Notes under the pieces: model-generated
Seen by the model: the letters and a program-made list of their open reading frames with translations, nothing else
Database searches by the model: none
What the model was told of the DNA's origin: nothing
Position numbers and translations under genes: made by a program
In this document: positions 54,063 to 63,688 of the stretch, piece by piece
Position numbering within the stretch: position 1 is the first letter of the stretch
Layout: every line of letters begins with the position of its first letter
From: Paulinella micropora
Lineage: Eukaryota; Cercozoa; Imbricatea; Euglyphida; Paulinellidae
Assembly: GCA_019918135.1 (NCBI GenBank)
Contig: WBZZ01006565.1
Span: forward strand, 1 to 64,000
Reading direction: 5' to 3'
Length of the DNA: 64,000 nucleotides

Positions 54063-54170
54063 AGGCGTAGGCCTTGGATTTAATGAAGTTACTTGTACGA
54101 ATACTAGTGACCTCTGGTCATCCATACAAATCGTTAGCCCAAGAGCTATTGATTTATCTAGATGGTGACC
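54063..54170. repeat. Short dispersed repeat R, copy 4
   Basis: The most diverged copy, with a 10 bp insertion near ACTTGTACGAATACTAG and AGCCCAAGAGCT in place of the palindrome. Confidence 0.8.
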
Positions 54171-54428
54171 CTAATCGTCATTATTAAAATAATAATTATT
54201 AAAATAATAGTAATCAAGATAATAATTTATTAAATATGAAAGTAAAATAAAATGAAATAAAGTAAAAATAATATGGCAATAAGATATCAAGATTTTAGAG
54301 ATATAAAAAACTATCAAAGTGCAGTGGGGTTAATATTAAAATTAATATCAGGTTAATCATATTGAAAAAAAATTAAAAAATATATTAAACCTTGCTTACT
54401 GTAATAAAAGAGAGAGGGGGGGGGGTAG

Positions 54429-54467
<39 letters not shown>

Positions 54468-54493
54468 ATAATAATAATAATAATAATAATAAT
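54171..54493. other. A/T-rich noncoding stretch ending in (CTA)n(AAT)n
   Basis: Mostly A and T with AATAAT-like runs. Nothing recognisable as a gene. Confidence 0.8.
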
Positions 54494-54676
54494 AGTGCTT
54501 CTCTGTCAATGGCTGATGCATTTCTGCACATGCGCCTCCATCGTCTCACCCGTGAGGGGAGTACGAAGAATTGACGATAAGCTCTAATGACACCCCCGCA
54601 AGGGCAGTTCCAACACTTCCAGACGGGCCGGTATGTTCAATGAAAATACTGGTCCAGACGGATCGGTATGTTCAAT
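54494..54676 (-). mobile_element. SINE type I, head missing
   Basis: Tail, tag and body present. It stops inside a 35 bp unit at TTCAAT and goes straight into (AAT)n, as in 5' truncation on insertion. Confidence 0.8.
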
Positions 54677-54694
54677 AATAATAATAATAATAAT

Positions 54695-54936
54695 AGTGCT
54701 TCTCAGTCAATGGCGAATGCATTTCTGCACATGTGCCTCCATCGTCTCACCCGCGAGGGGAGTACGAAGATTTGACGATAGGCTCTACTGATACCCCCGC
54801 AAGGCAGGTCCAAGCCTTCCAGACAGACCAATACTTTCAAAGAAAATATCCTTTGAAAATACTGGCACCGACGGGAATCGAACTGGCGACAGGTCCCAGA
54901 TGGTAGACTTTAACCACTGGGCTATCGCGGTGCCAC
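54695..54936 (-). mobile_element. SINE type II copy
   Basis: Complete copy with head GGCACCGCGATAGCCCAGTG. Confidence 0.8.
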
Positions 54937-54969
54937 TAATAATATAATACTAATAATACTAATAATAAT

Positions 54970-55206
54970 AGTGCTTCTCAGTCAATGGCGAATGCATTTC
55001 TGTACATGTGCCTCCATCGTCTCACCCGCGAGGGAGTACGAAGATTTGACGATAGCCTCTACTGACACCCCCGCAAGGCAGGTCCAAGCCTTCCAGACAG
55101 ACCATTACTTTCAAAGAAAATATCCTTTGAAAATACTGGCCCCGACGGGAATCGAATTGGCGACAGGTCCCAGATGGTAGACCTTAACCACTGGGCTATC
55201 GCGGTG

Positions 55207-55210
<4 letters not shown>
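54970..55210 (-). mobile_element. SINE type II copy
   Basis: Complete copy carrying the private GAGGGAGTACG deletion, followed by (CTA)n. Confidence 0.8.
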
Positions 55211-55239
<29 letters not shown>

Positions 55240-55277
55240 ATAATAATAATAATAATAATAATAATAGTAATAATAAT

Positions 55278-55332
55278 AGTGCTTCTCTGTCAATGGCTGA
55301 TGCAAATCTGCACATGCGCCTCCATCGTCTCA

Positions 55333-55333
<1 letters not shown>
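55278..55333 (-). mobile_element. Tag-only SINE copy
   Basis: About 55 bp: only TGAGACGATGGAGGCGCATG and the following 3' end, bounded by (AAT)n on both sides. Confidence 0.8.
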
Positions 55334-55362
<29 letters not shown>

Positions 55363-55363
<1 letters not shown>

Positions 55364-55545
55364 GTGCTTCTCTGTCAATGGCTGATGCATTTCTGCACAT
55401 GTGCCTCCATCGTCTCACCCGTGAGGGGAGTACGAAGAATTGACGATAAGCTCTAATGACACCCCCGCAAGGGCAGTTCCAACACTTCCAGACGGGCCGG
55501 TATGTTCAATGAAAATACTGGTCCAGACGGATCGGTATGTTCAAT
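55363..55545 (-). mobile_element. SINE type I, head missing
   Basis: Duplicate of 54,494-54,676 in the second block unit. Confidence 0.8.
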
Positions 55546-55563
55546 AATAATAATAATAATAAT

Positions 55564-55897
55564 AGTGCTTCTCAGTCAATGGCGAATGCATTTCTGCACA
55601 TGTGCCTCCATCGTCTCACCCGCGAGGGGAGTACGAAGATTTGACGATAGGCTCTACTGATACCCCCGCAAGGCAGGTCCAAGCCTTCCAGACAGACCAA
55701 TACTTTCAAAGAAAATATCCTTTGAAAATACTGGCACCGACGGGAATCGAACTGGCGACAGGTCGCAGGTCCAAGCCTTCCAGACAGACCAATACTTTCA
55801 AAGAAAATATCCTTTGAAAATACTGGCACCGACGGGAATCGAACTGGCGACAGGTCCCAGATGGTAGACTTTAACCACTGGGCTATCGCGGTGCCAC
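55564..55897 (-). mobile_element. SINE type II with internal duplication
   Basis: Counterpart of 54,695-54,936, with about 92 bp (from CAGGTCCAAGCCTTCC to the middle of the head) duplicated in tandem. Confidence 0.8.
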
Positions 55898-55930
55898 TAA
55901 TAATATAATACTAATAATACTAATAATAAT

Positions 55931-56167
55931 AGTGCTTCTCAGTCAATGGCGAATGCATTTCTGTACATGTGCCTCCATCGTCTCACCCGCGAGGGAGTAC
56001 GAAGATTTGACGATAGCCTCTACTGACACCCCCGCAAGGCAGGTCCAAGCCTTCCAGACAGACCATTACTTTCAAAGAAAATATCCTTTGAAAATACTGG
56101 CCCCGACGGGAATCGAATTGGCGACAGGTCCCAGATGGTAGACCTTAACCACTGGGCTATCGCGGTG

Positions 56168-56171
<4 letters not shown>
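55931..56171 (-). mobile_element. SINE type II copy
   Basis: Counterpart of 54,970-55,210 with identical private variants. Confidence 0.8.
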
Positions 56172-56206
<35 letters not shown>

Positions 56207-56244
56207 ATAATAATAATAATAATAATAATAATAGTAATAATAAT

Positions 56245-56299
56245 AGTGCTTCTCTGTCAATGGCTGATGCAAATCTGCACATGCGCATCCATCGTCTCA
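56245..56299 (-). mobile_element. Tag-only SINE copy
   Basis: Counterpart of 55,278-55,333, with one further substitution (GCGCATCC). Confidence 0.8.
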
Positions 56300-56329
<30 letters not shown>

Positions 56330-56330
<1 letters not shown>

Positions 56331-56470
56331 GTGCTTCTCTGTCAATGGCTGATGCATTTCTGCACATGCGCCTCCATCGTCTCACCCGTGAGGGGAGTAC
56401 GAAGAATTGACGATAGGCTCTAATGACACCCCCGCAAGGACAGTTCCAACACTTCCAGACGGACCGGTAT

Positions 56471-56473
<3 letters not shown>
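56330..56473 (-). mobile_element. SINE type I, head missing
   Basis: Truncated within the first 35 bp unit, ending GGTATGTT and then (AAT)n. Confidence 0.8.
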
Positions 56474-56521
<48 letters not shown>

Positions 56522-56522
<1 letters not shown>

Positions 56523-56789
56523 GTGCTTCTCTGTCAATGGCTGATGCATTTCTGCACATGCGCCTCCATCGTCTCACCCGTGAGGGGAGTACGAAGAATT
56601 GACGATAAGCTCTACTGACACCCCCGCAAGGGCAGTTCCAACACTTCCAGACGGGCCGGTATGTTCAATGAAAATACTGGTCCAGACGGATCGGTATGTT
56701 CAATGAAAATACTGGTGACACCGACTGGAATCGAACTGGCGACAGGGCCCATATGGTAGAACTTGACCACTGGGCTATCACGGTGTCCA
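56522..56789 (-). mobile_element. SINE type I copy, two 35 bp units
   Basis: Complete copy. Some head bases differ (GTGACACCGACTGGAATC). Confidence 0.85.
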
Positions 56790-56815
56790 ATAATAATAAT
56801 AATAATAATAATAAT

Positions 56816-56868
56816 AGGCTTCCTCAGACTATAGCATCAGATCCAGATCCTGGACATGTGCCTCCATT
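56816..56868 (-). mobile_element. LINE1 tag-only copy
   Basis: 53 bp identical to the last 53 bp of LINE1, from AATGGAGGCACATGTCC to GAGGAAGCCT, with (AAT)n on both sides. It is an extreme 5' truncation. Confidence 0.9.
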
Positions 56869-56958
56869 AATAATAATAATAATAATAGTAATAATAATAA
56901 TAATACGTACTACTACGTACTACTACTACTACTACTACCTACTACCTACTACTACTAC

Positions 56959-57009
<51 letters not shown>

Positions 57010-57389
57010 AACTCCTCCTCCTCCTCCTCCCTCCTCCTCCTCCTCCTCCTCCTCCTCCCTCCTCCTCCTCCTCCTCCTCCTCCTCCTCCTACTACTACTA
57101 CTACTACTACTACTACTGCTACTATGTATGTATGTATGTATGTATTCGTGTATTTATATGTATATGTATATGTATGTATGTATCTCTGTATGTATCTCTG
57201 TATCTCTGTATGTATCTCTTTATGTATCTCTGTGTTTATCTCTGTATGTATCTCTATGTATCTCGTATGTATGCATGTATTTTATGGATGTATGGATGTA
57301 CTGTTTCTTCGCTTCCTCCTCCACCTTCTTTACTTCTTCCTTTTTTTCTCCTCCTCCTCCTTCTCCTCCTCCTCCTTTTCTTCTTCTTC

Positions 57390-57423
<34 letters not shown>
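56869..57423. repeat. Simple repeats: (AAT)n, (TAC)n, (CTC)n, (TATG)n, (TATCTCTG)n, (TTC)n, (TTA)n
   Basis: Adjacent tracts at about 56,869-56,905, 56,906-57,010, 57,012-57,090, 57,124-57,180, 57,180-57,265 and 57,380-57,421. No gene. Confidence 0.95.
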
Positions 57424-57424
<1 letters not shown>

Positions 57425-57596
57425 CCGATCCGTCTGGACCAGTATTTTCATTGAACATACCGGCCCGTCTGGAAGTGTTGGAACTGCCCTTGCGGGGGTG
57501 TCATTAGAGCTTATCGTCAATTCTTCGTACTCCCCTCACGGGTGAGACGATGGAGGCGCATGTGCAGAAATGCATCAGCCATTGACAGAGAAGCAC

Positions 57597-57597
<1 letters not shown>
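57424..57597 (+). mobile_element. SINE type I, head missing, plus orientation
   Basis: Begins inside a 35 bp unit (ACCGATCCGTCTGGACCAGT) and runs to tag and (ATT)n. From here to the window end all SINEs read in the plus direction. Confidence 0.8.
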
Positions 57598-57689
<92 letters not shown>

Positions 57690-57957
57690 GGACACCGTGA
57701 TAGCCCAGTGGTCAAGTTCTACCATCTGGGCCCTGTCGCCAGTTCGATTCCCGTCGGTGCCACCAGTATTTTCATTGAACATACCGATCCGTCTGGACCA
57801 GTATTTTCATTGAACATACCGGCCCGTCTGGAAGTGTTGGAACTGCCCTTGCGGGGGTGTCATTAGAGCTTATCGTCAATTCTTCGTACTCCCCTCACGG
57901 GTGAGACGATGGAGGCGCATGTGCAGAAATGCATCAGCCATTGACAGAGAAGCACTA
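57690..57957 (+). mobile_element. SINE type I reference copy: tRNA-derived head, 35 bp units, shared LINE tag
   Basis: The head GGACACCGTGATAGCCCAGT contains a Pol III A box (TAGCCCAGTGG, 57,701-57,711) and a B box (GTTCGATTCCC, 57,742-57,752) at normal tRNA spacing, so this is a tRNA-derived SINE. Then come one to three copies of a 35 bp unit starting CCAGTATTTTCATTGAACAT, a body with GTGTTGGAACTGCCCTTGCG, the tag ATGGAGGCGCATGTGC, the end GACAGAGAAGCAC and the (ATT)n tail. Complete copies are 232, 267 or 302 bp depending on unit number. The tRNA cloverleaf is degenerate (T stem poorly paired), so it is not a working tRNA. Pol III promoter activity is inferred. Confidence 0.85.
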
Positions 57958-57980
57958 TTATTATTATTATTATTATTATT

Positions 57981-58075
57981 CGAGTCTTTGGAGCGGAGCC
58001 GCGTCACCGAACGGCCCCGTGCTACCAATGGAGGCACATGTCCGACAGGATCAAAGGCCAATTGACTGATAAGTC

Positions 58076-58076
<1 letters not shown>
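57981..58076 (+). mobile_element. Short (ATT)n-tailed element, family 4
   Basis: 96 bp between (ATT)n tracts, with AATGGAGGCACATGTCCGAC followed by a different 3' end (TGACTGATAAGTCTATT). The tag is read as MEAHV followed by a stop, like the LINE1 terminus, so it is probably the 3' end of another LINE. Confidence 0.65.
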
Positions 58077-58129
<53 letters not shown>

Positions 58130-58238
58130 TACTACTACTACTACTATCATCCCTGAAAGGTGTTGGGAGTAGGGTTGGGGGGTTTGGGGGAGGGCGAAAT
58201 GGAAATTGTGTACCCCCCCCCCCCGGCATTTCCGCACC

Positions 58239-58760
58239 CCTGTCCCTATAAATCATGTTTTGTGGTAAGGAGGAGGAGTTGGGATCTCATATTTGCAGGG
58301 TTGCTAGCCCCAGACTCGACCTTGATGCTGGTATAATTTTTTGGAATTTGCTCAAATATTTGCGTTAGGGCAGTGTCCTGACTGCCAAAATTCCTTGTTT
58401 TTTTGGCCTTTTTTTGCACCCCCTGTCCCTATAAATCATGGTTTGTGGGACCAGGAGGAGTTGGGAGCTCATATTGACAGAGTGGCTAGCCCCAGACTCG
58501 ATATTGATGCTGATATAACTTTTTTGGAATTCGCGCAAATATTTGCGTTAGGGGAGTGTCCTTCCTTTTTTTGGGGGCCTATTTTTGCACCTCCTGTCCC
58601 TAGAAATCATGGTTTATGTGAACCAGGAGGAGTTGGGAGCTCATACTGACCGTGTAGCTAGCCGCAGACTCGATGTTGATGCTGATATAGTTTTTTTGGA
58701 ATTCGCGCAAATATTTGCTTTAGGGGGTGTCCTGAATGCCAACTTTCCTTGTTTTTTTTG
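58239..58760. repeat. Three tandem units of about 170-184 bp
   Basis: CTGTCCCTATAAATCATG starts units at about 58,239, 58,423 and 58,592. Each unit contains GGAGGAGTTGGGA, CAGACTCGA and CAAATATTTGC. The units are diverged, so the array is not new. Confidence 0.85.
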
Positions 58761-58764
58761 GGAG

Positions 58765-59515
58765 TACTTGCCGGTATCTACGGCAATGGAACGTACCCTG
58801 TCGACGGGGGATGGGGGGTCCGGGGGCCCCCCGGGAACCCAAGCCCTGCATTGTACGTACCGTTTTGGTCGCGGGTGGCACCCAAACCAGAAAATTGATG
58901 TCCTTGTGCCACCAGGCGCCGTTTGCGCACACCAGAGGGATTGAGTGGCTGATATTTGGTGTATCTGACACTTCTTGATGAGCTCTCTTCGAAAATATAA
59001 CATTCGTGGTGCCGGGTGGCGTAAAAACCAGAAAATTCAGGTTTTTGCGCCACCAGGCGCCGAGGGAGTTTGAGGCTGATGTTTGGTGTACCCGGCACCT
59101 CTCGGTGAGCTCTCTTCGGAGATCCAAACGTTTTGGTGCCGGGTGGGTGGCACACAAACCAGAGATTTTAGGTTTTTGTGCCACCAGAGCTTACACTTGC
59201 GTTCTGCTGGTACCTGCGGCAATTGAACGTACCCTGTCGACGGGGAAGGGGGGGTCCGGAACCCCAGCCCGGCAATTGTACGTACCTCACGCAAATTAGC
59301 CGGCACCAAAATGAATGGCTGAGAATGTTCCAAGGCTGTAAGAATTGTGTCGGAAGGATTTATTCCGGTTACCTCCTGCGATTGAACGTACCCTGTCGAC
59401 TGTGGAAAGTGGGGGTCCGGGGGGCCCCCCGGGAACCCAGCCCCGCAATTGTACGTACCAAAGCGAATTTGCCGGCACCAAAATGAATGGCTGAGATTGC
59501 TCCAAGCTGAAAAAT
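58765..59515. repeat. Composite satellite of X, Y and Z units
   Basis: X (about 85 bp; GAACGTACCCTGTCGACGGG ... GTACGTACC, with a GGGGTCCGGGGG/CCCCCGGGAACCCC palindrome) occurs near 58,775, 59,212 and 59,378. Y (about 115-130 bp; ACCAGAAAATTCAGGTTTTT and GAGCTCTCTTCG) occurs about three times between. Z (CCGGCACCAAAATGAATGGC) occurs at 59,301 and 59,473. Long open frames here are just the repeats. Confidence 0.8.
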
Positions 59516-59617
59516 TGTGCATGTGAGAATGAGAGTAGAAGCGACCTTGGGAAGAGGGGGGGTGGGGTGCGTTCGCGCACCGCAAACCATCCTTTCAGGC
59601 GTTGGCGCAGCCCCTAG

Positions 59618-59689
<72 letters not shown>

Positions 59690-59690
59690 T
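59516..59690. other. Short unique stretch and (ATT)n
   Basis: G-rich unique DNA to about 59,620, then (ATT)n. No gene recognised. Confidence 0.8.
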
Positions 59691-59956
59691 GGACACCGTG
59701 ATAGCCCAGTGGTCAAGTTCTACCATCTGGGCCCTGTCGCCAGTTCGATTCCCGTCGGTGCCACCAGTATTTTCATTGAACATACCGATCCGTCTGGACC
59801 AGTATTTTCATTGAACATACCGGCCCGTCTGGAAGTGTTGGAACTGCCCTTGCGGGGGTGTCATTAGAGCTTATCGTCAATTCTTCGTACTCCCCTCACG
59901 GGTGAGACGATGGAGGCGCATGTGCAGAAATGCATCAGCCATTGACAGAGAAGCAC

Positions 59957-59957
<1 letters not shown>
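59691..59957 (+). mobile_element. SINE type I copy, two 35 bp units
   Basis: Complete copy whose units carry CCGATCC and CCGGCCC, as in the 57,690 copy. Confidence 0.85.
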
Positions 59958-59995
<38 letters not shown>

Positions 59996-60226
59996 GGACA
60001 CCGTGATAGCCCAGTGGTCAAGTTCTACCATCTGGGCCCTGTCGCCAGTTCGATTCCCGTCGGTGCCACCAGTATTTTCATTGAACATACCGGTCCGTCT
60101 GGAAGTGTTGGAACTGCCCGTGCGGGGGTGTCATTAGAGCCTATCATCAATTCTTCGTACTCCCCTCACGGGTGAGACGATGGAGGCGCATGTGCAGATT
60201 TGCATCAGCCATTGACAGAGAAGCAC

Positions 60227-60227
<1 letters not shown>
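59996..60227 (+). mobile_element. SINE type I copy, one 35 bp unit
   Basis: Counterpart of 51,129-51,360 (shares CCTATCATCAA). Confidence 0.85.
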
Positions 60228-60269
<42 letters not shown>

Positions 60270-60271
60270 TT

Positions 60272-60502
60272 GGACACCGTGATAGCCCGGTGGTCAAGTT
60301 CTACCATCTGGGCCCTGTCGCCAGTTCGATTCCCGTCGGTGCCACCAGTATTTTCATTGAACATACCGGTCCGTCTGGAAGTGTTGGAACTGCCCGTGCG
60401 GGGGTGTCATTAGAGCCTATCGTCAATTCTTCGTACTCCCCTCACGGGTGAGACGATGGAGGCGCATGTGCAGAAATGCATCAGCCATTGACAGAGAAGC
60501 AC

Positions 60503-60503
<1 letters not shown>
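60272..60503 (+). mobile_element. SINE type I copy, one 35 bp unit
   Basis: Counterpart of 50,868-51,099 (shares TAGCCCGGTGG in the head). Confidence 0.85.
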
Positions 60504-60536
<33 letters not shown>

Positions 60537-60538
60537 GT

Positions 60539-60804
60539 GGACACCGTGATAGCCCAGTGGTCAAGTTCTACCATCTGGGCCCTGTCGCCAGTTCGATTCC
60601 CGTCGGTGCCACCAGTATTTTCATTGAACATACCGGTCCGTCTGGACCAGTATTTTCATTCAACATACCGGTCCGTCTGGAAGTGTTGGAACTGCCTTTG
60701 CGGGGGTGTCATTAGAGCTTATCGTCAATTCTTCGTACTCCCCTCACGGGTGAGACGATGGAGGCGCATGTGCAGAAATGCATCAGCCATTGACAGAGAA
60801 GCAC

Positions 60805-60806
<2 letters not shown>
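60539..60806 (+). mobile_element. SINE type I copy, two 35 bp units
   Basis: Counterpart of 50,542-50,809, including the private TTCAACATACC variant. Confidence 0.85.
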
Positions 60807-60835
<29 letters not shown>

Positions 60836-60836
<1 letters not shown>

Positions 60837-60969
60837 TCCATCGGTGGCCCCTATAATCAGTCGAGAGACTGACTAGGTGGGGATGGAGCACCTCGAACAA
60901 GGGCATGGAGGCTCATGTCCGGAAACGGATCGTGCCATCAGCTGCATCAGTATGCCTTAAGAGGAAGTA

Positions 60970-60970
<1 letters not shown>
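60836..60970 (+). mobile_element. Short (ATT)n-tailed element, family 3
   Basis: Counterpart of 50,377-50,512. Contains ATGGAGGCTCATGTCCGG and ends GAGGAAGTATATT. Confidence 0.7.
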
Positions 60971-61006
<36 letters not shown>

Positions 61007-61008
61007 TT

Positions 61009-61309
61009 GGACACCGTGATAGCCCAGTGGTCAAGTTCTACCATCTGGGCCCTGTCGCCAGTTCGATTCCCGTCGGTGCCACCAGTATTTTCATTGAACA
61101 TACCGGTCCGTCTGGACCAGTATTTTCATTGAACATACCGGTCCGTCTGGACCAGTATTTTCATTGAACATACCGGTCCGTCTGGAAGTGTTGGAACTGC
61201 CTTTGCGGGGGTGTCATTAGAGCTTATCGTCAATTCTTCGTACTCCCCTCACGGGTGAGACGATGGAGGCGCATGTGCAGAAATGCATCAGCCATTGACA
61301 GAGAAGCAC

Positions 61310-61310
<1 letters not shown>
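61009..61310 (+). mobile_element. SINE type I copy, three 35 bp units
   Basis: 302 bp, the only three-unit copy. It occupies the place held by family 5 in the left arm. Confidence 0.85.
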
Positions 61311-61346
<36 letters not shown>

Positions 61347-61398
61347 TCTGGAGGGGTGCACAAGATGGCACTCCATGGGAAGAGGAGGTGGTTGGGCC

Positions 61399-61437
61399 TC
61401 TCCCCACGAAGGTGACCGCTTGGGGAGGGCGGTCACC
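61399..61437 (+). other. Pseudoknot in LINE1 copy 2
   Basis: TCTCCCCA (61,399-61,406) pairs with the loop (61,421-61,428) of the stem GGTGACCGC (61,411-61,419) / GCGGTCACC (61,429-61,437). Confidence 0.65.
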
Positions 61438-62335
61438 GGGATATGCGCAACTCTCAACTGGGCATTTACTCGGTAGGGGTTCGGCCAGGCAGGTTGTGGG
61501 GTTGTCTGTTGGATTGTTGGTTGGCTCGTTTTTCTTGGCTGTTGGTTTGGGTCTGGTTTCCTGGTTAGCCCATTTTCGCCGAATTTCCTTCCGGTAAATG
61601 CCTGGGGGCTTCCAGTTCCGGTTTGGTGATCTTGTTGAGGTGAGCATTCGGAGGAAACAGTACCGAGATGGGTTGAAGATAGGATTCACATTGAGCCGAG
61701 ATGGGGCTGAGTTGACCTGTTCCAACTCGGCTCCATTTCGGCTTCATGTTAATCCTATCTTCATCCTATCTGGGTTTTGTCTCCTCCCTATCTTCGCTTC
61801 TTCGGGGTTGCCTAACTGGAACACATGATGAGCGCACGTTGGAGAGGGGCTTCAGTCGGTCCCAATGCCTTGCCAGTGCCTTGCTGCGTTGCCGTGCCTT
61901 GCCCCATGCATTCACACCCTCCACCGTTGCATTTCTAACTGAGCAGCTTCGGCTGGGATTACTATACTTGTCTGTAAGACCCTATAGGTACCCCTAGGTT
62001 CGCGCCTTCTATACCCACGTGGGGGAAGGAGTTTCAGCGGCACGCCGTCCGATCTGGCTCCACTCGGGGACACCCGTACCTCATGATGTGTATTGTTAGG
62101 AGCAGCTGAAAGTCCATAAGGCATGAGAGTAGAGGCGTTGGCGATGCGATGGAGATTGTGTGTAGTGCGTGAGGCAGGTTCTGGCGACGCTGGGGGTGCT
62201 GGCGGGCGCCGAAGGGCACGAAGCGACGCGGCAGCGTCCAGTGACACCGGCGGAAATGCGTGTAGTGTGTGTTGCAGATACCGCCGATGCTATTTGCATG
62301 GACGGGCGCTTTCCTCGGCGTAAAGAGGCGCGGCG

Positions 62336-63688
62336 GTGATGGCCAGCGACATTGGCCGTCTACTACTCTTAATGGATTACAAATACGCGAAGCACGGAGC
62401 TACCACTGTGGCCCTTATGGGACAAGGTAGAATCGCCGAAGACCTGGACAATCCCCGTGGGAATGCCTCTTCGACGGGCTCTGGCCCGATGTCCCAGGAT
62501 GGGAGGATGAGGGCTCGCGTATATGACGGAATTCCTGAACCACGTGGAGAGGCTATCTTAGCTGCGCCTCATCCTTCCTCCCCAAACCTGGCACACGGGT
62601 CGGCGCTTCAACATAAGGCGAGCGGCGCTATATGGCAGATGGCACCGCCGCCTCGACGGTACCGGCGGGTAGATCGGTACGACAAGGACGGGCGTAATCT
62701 GATTGTCTGGGGGCTCTCAGAACGCGCCAATCTACAGGAGATCGCCTCCAAAATGAGCGGTCTTGGTCTGGTGGTCCCGGTAATGGAGTGGCAAGGCCAG
62801 CGAATGTTTCGTCACCTGGAGCTGGTCTACGAGGACGATGACAGCAGGCAGACGGCGTTGCAGCAACTCAAACATCTCAAATTCTTCGGCAGAGGGGTCA
62901 ATGTGGCCCTTGGGCGCAGGTTCAGGGACAGGGAACGTGTCCGAAGGCTTATTCGCATCCATCTGCGTGGGGAAGCGGCGGTCCGGAAGGAGGAAGCTGC
63001 GACGGGATATCGCGTCTTGCCTCTGCATGAAGAATGTGTCGATGATGTGCAGGTGGTGTCTTCGGAATTGGCTGCCGATGCACCTAAGTGTGTGTCTGAG
63101 TGTGCTGATGTGCATGTGGTGCCCCTGCATTCGGCGGCCAGTGCAGTGGGGGACCTACCTGCGCAAGCACCTGCAGAGGGGGGCAGCACGAGGGCGGAAG
63201 CCAAGCGCGGCCGTCGGGTCCGGAAACGAGCCAAGAAGCACCGCTCCAAGCAGTTCGATACCGGCTTCAAGCTACTCGTCGCGAGTCACAACTGGCAGGG
63301 TAAAACGGGATACGACAACGTAGGCACGGCGGAATGGGCATCATTCTACAAGCACGAGGGCTGGCTAGTCATCGGGGCTCAGGAGCACCGCATGGGCAAG
63401 AAGCAACTTTCCAAATGCAGCCTGGATGGATTCCGGATTTTTGGAAAACCTGCGGAGGTCAGCGAGAAAAATCGCTGCAAGGGTGGGGTTCTATTCGCGG
63501 TGGCTAACTTCCTTGGTCCGTATTGCAACCTGGTGTCAGCCCCCGTCGACCACCGGCAGCAAGTGTGGCTGCGTATCGCCTCGGGTGTTACCGGCGCTCA
63601 GGATATCTATGTGGGCAACGGCTACTTCCCCAGGAAACGCAGGAAGAAGAGTCGTCAGAGGCGTATGCGGCCTGGCAGGCAGCTATAG
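62336..63688 (+). CDS. LINE1 copy 2 ORF, N-terminal part
   Basis: 450 codons, identical to the 47,818-49,170 ORF except one residue (Leu for Ser at position 12). It has the same RRM-like region and endonuclease start and the same one-base loss in CCCC (63,628-63,631). Because the two copies arose by one inverted duplication, the shared lesion is not independent evidence for programmed frameshifting. Confidence 0.8.
   Translation: MMASDIGRLLLLMDYKYAKHGATTVALMGQGRIAEDLDNPRGNASSTGSGPMSQDGRMRARVYDGIPEPRGEAILAAPHPSSPNLAHGSALQHKASGAIWQMAPPPRRYRRVDRYDKDGRNLIVWGLSERANLQEIASKMSGLGLVVPVMEWQGQRMFRHLELVYEDDDSRQTALQQLKHLKFFGRGVNVALGRRFRDRERVRRLIRIHLRGEAAVRKEEAATGYRVLPLHEECVDDVQVVSSELAADAPKCVSECADVHVVPLHSAASAVGDLPAQAPAEGGSTRAEAKRGRRVRKRAKKHRSKQFDTGFKLLVASHNWQGKTGYDNVGTAEWASFYKHEGWLVIGAQEHRMGKKQLSKCSLDGFRIFGKPAEVSEKNRCKGGVLFAVANFLGPYCNLVSAPVDHRQQVWLRIASGVTGAQDIYVGNGYFPRKRRKKSRQRRMRPGRQL

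Larger units (their letters stand above)
54494..56329. repeat. Tandem duplication of a SINE block (about 0.87 and 0.97 kb)
   Basis: The order headless SINE, type II, type II, (CTA)n(AAT)n, tag-only copy occurs twice: 54,494-55,362 and 55,363-56,329. The copies share private variants such as GAGGGAGTACGAAG. The second unit is longer by about 92 bp because of an internal duplication in one SINE. Confidence 0.85.

Noticed and set aside
57690-57765. tRNA genes
   Set aside because: The A and B boxes are present, but the stems do not pair well, and every instance is followed by the same SINE body and tag.
58341-59585. Several 100-180 aa frames on both strands
   Set aside because: They repeat with the satellite units and have no domain.
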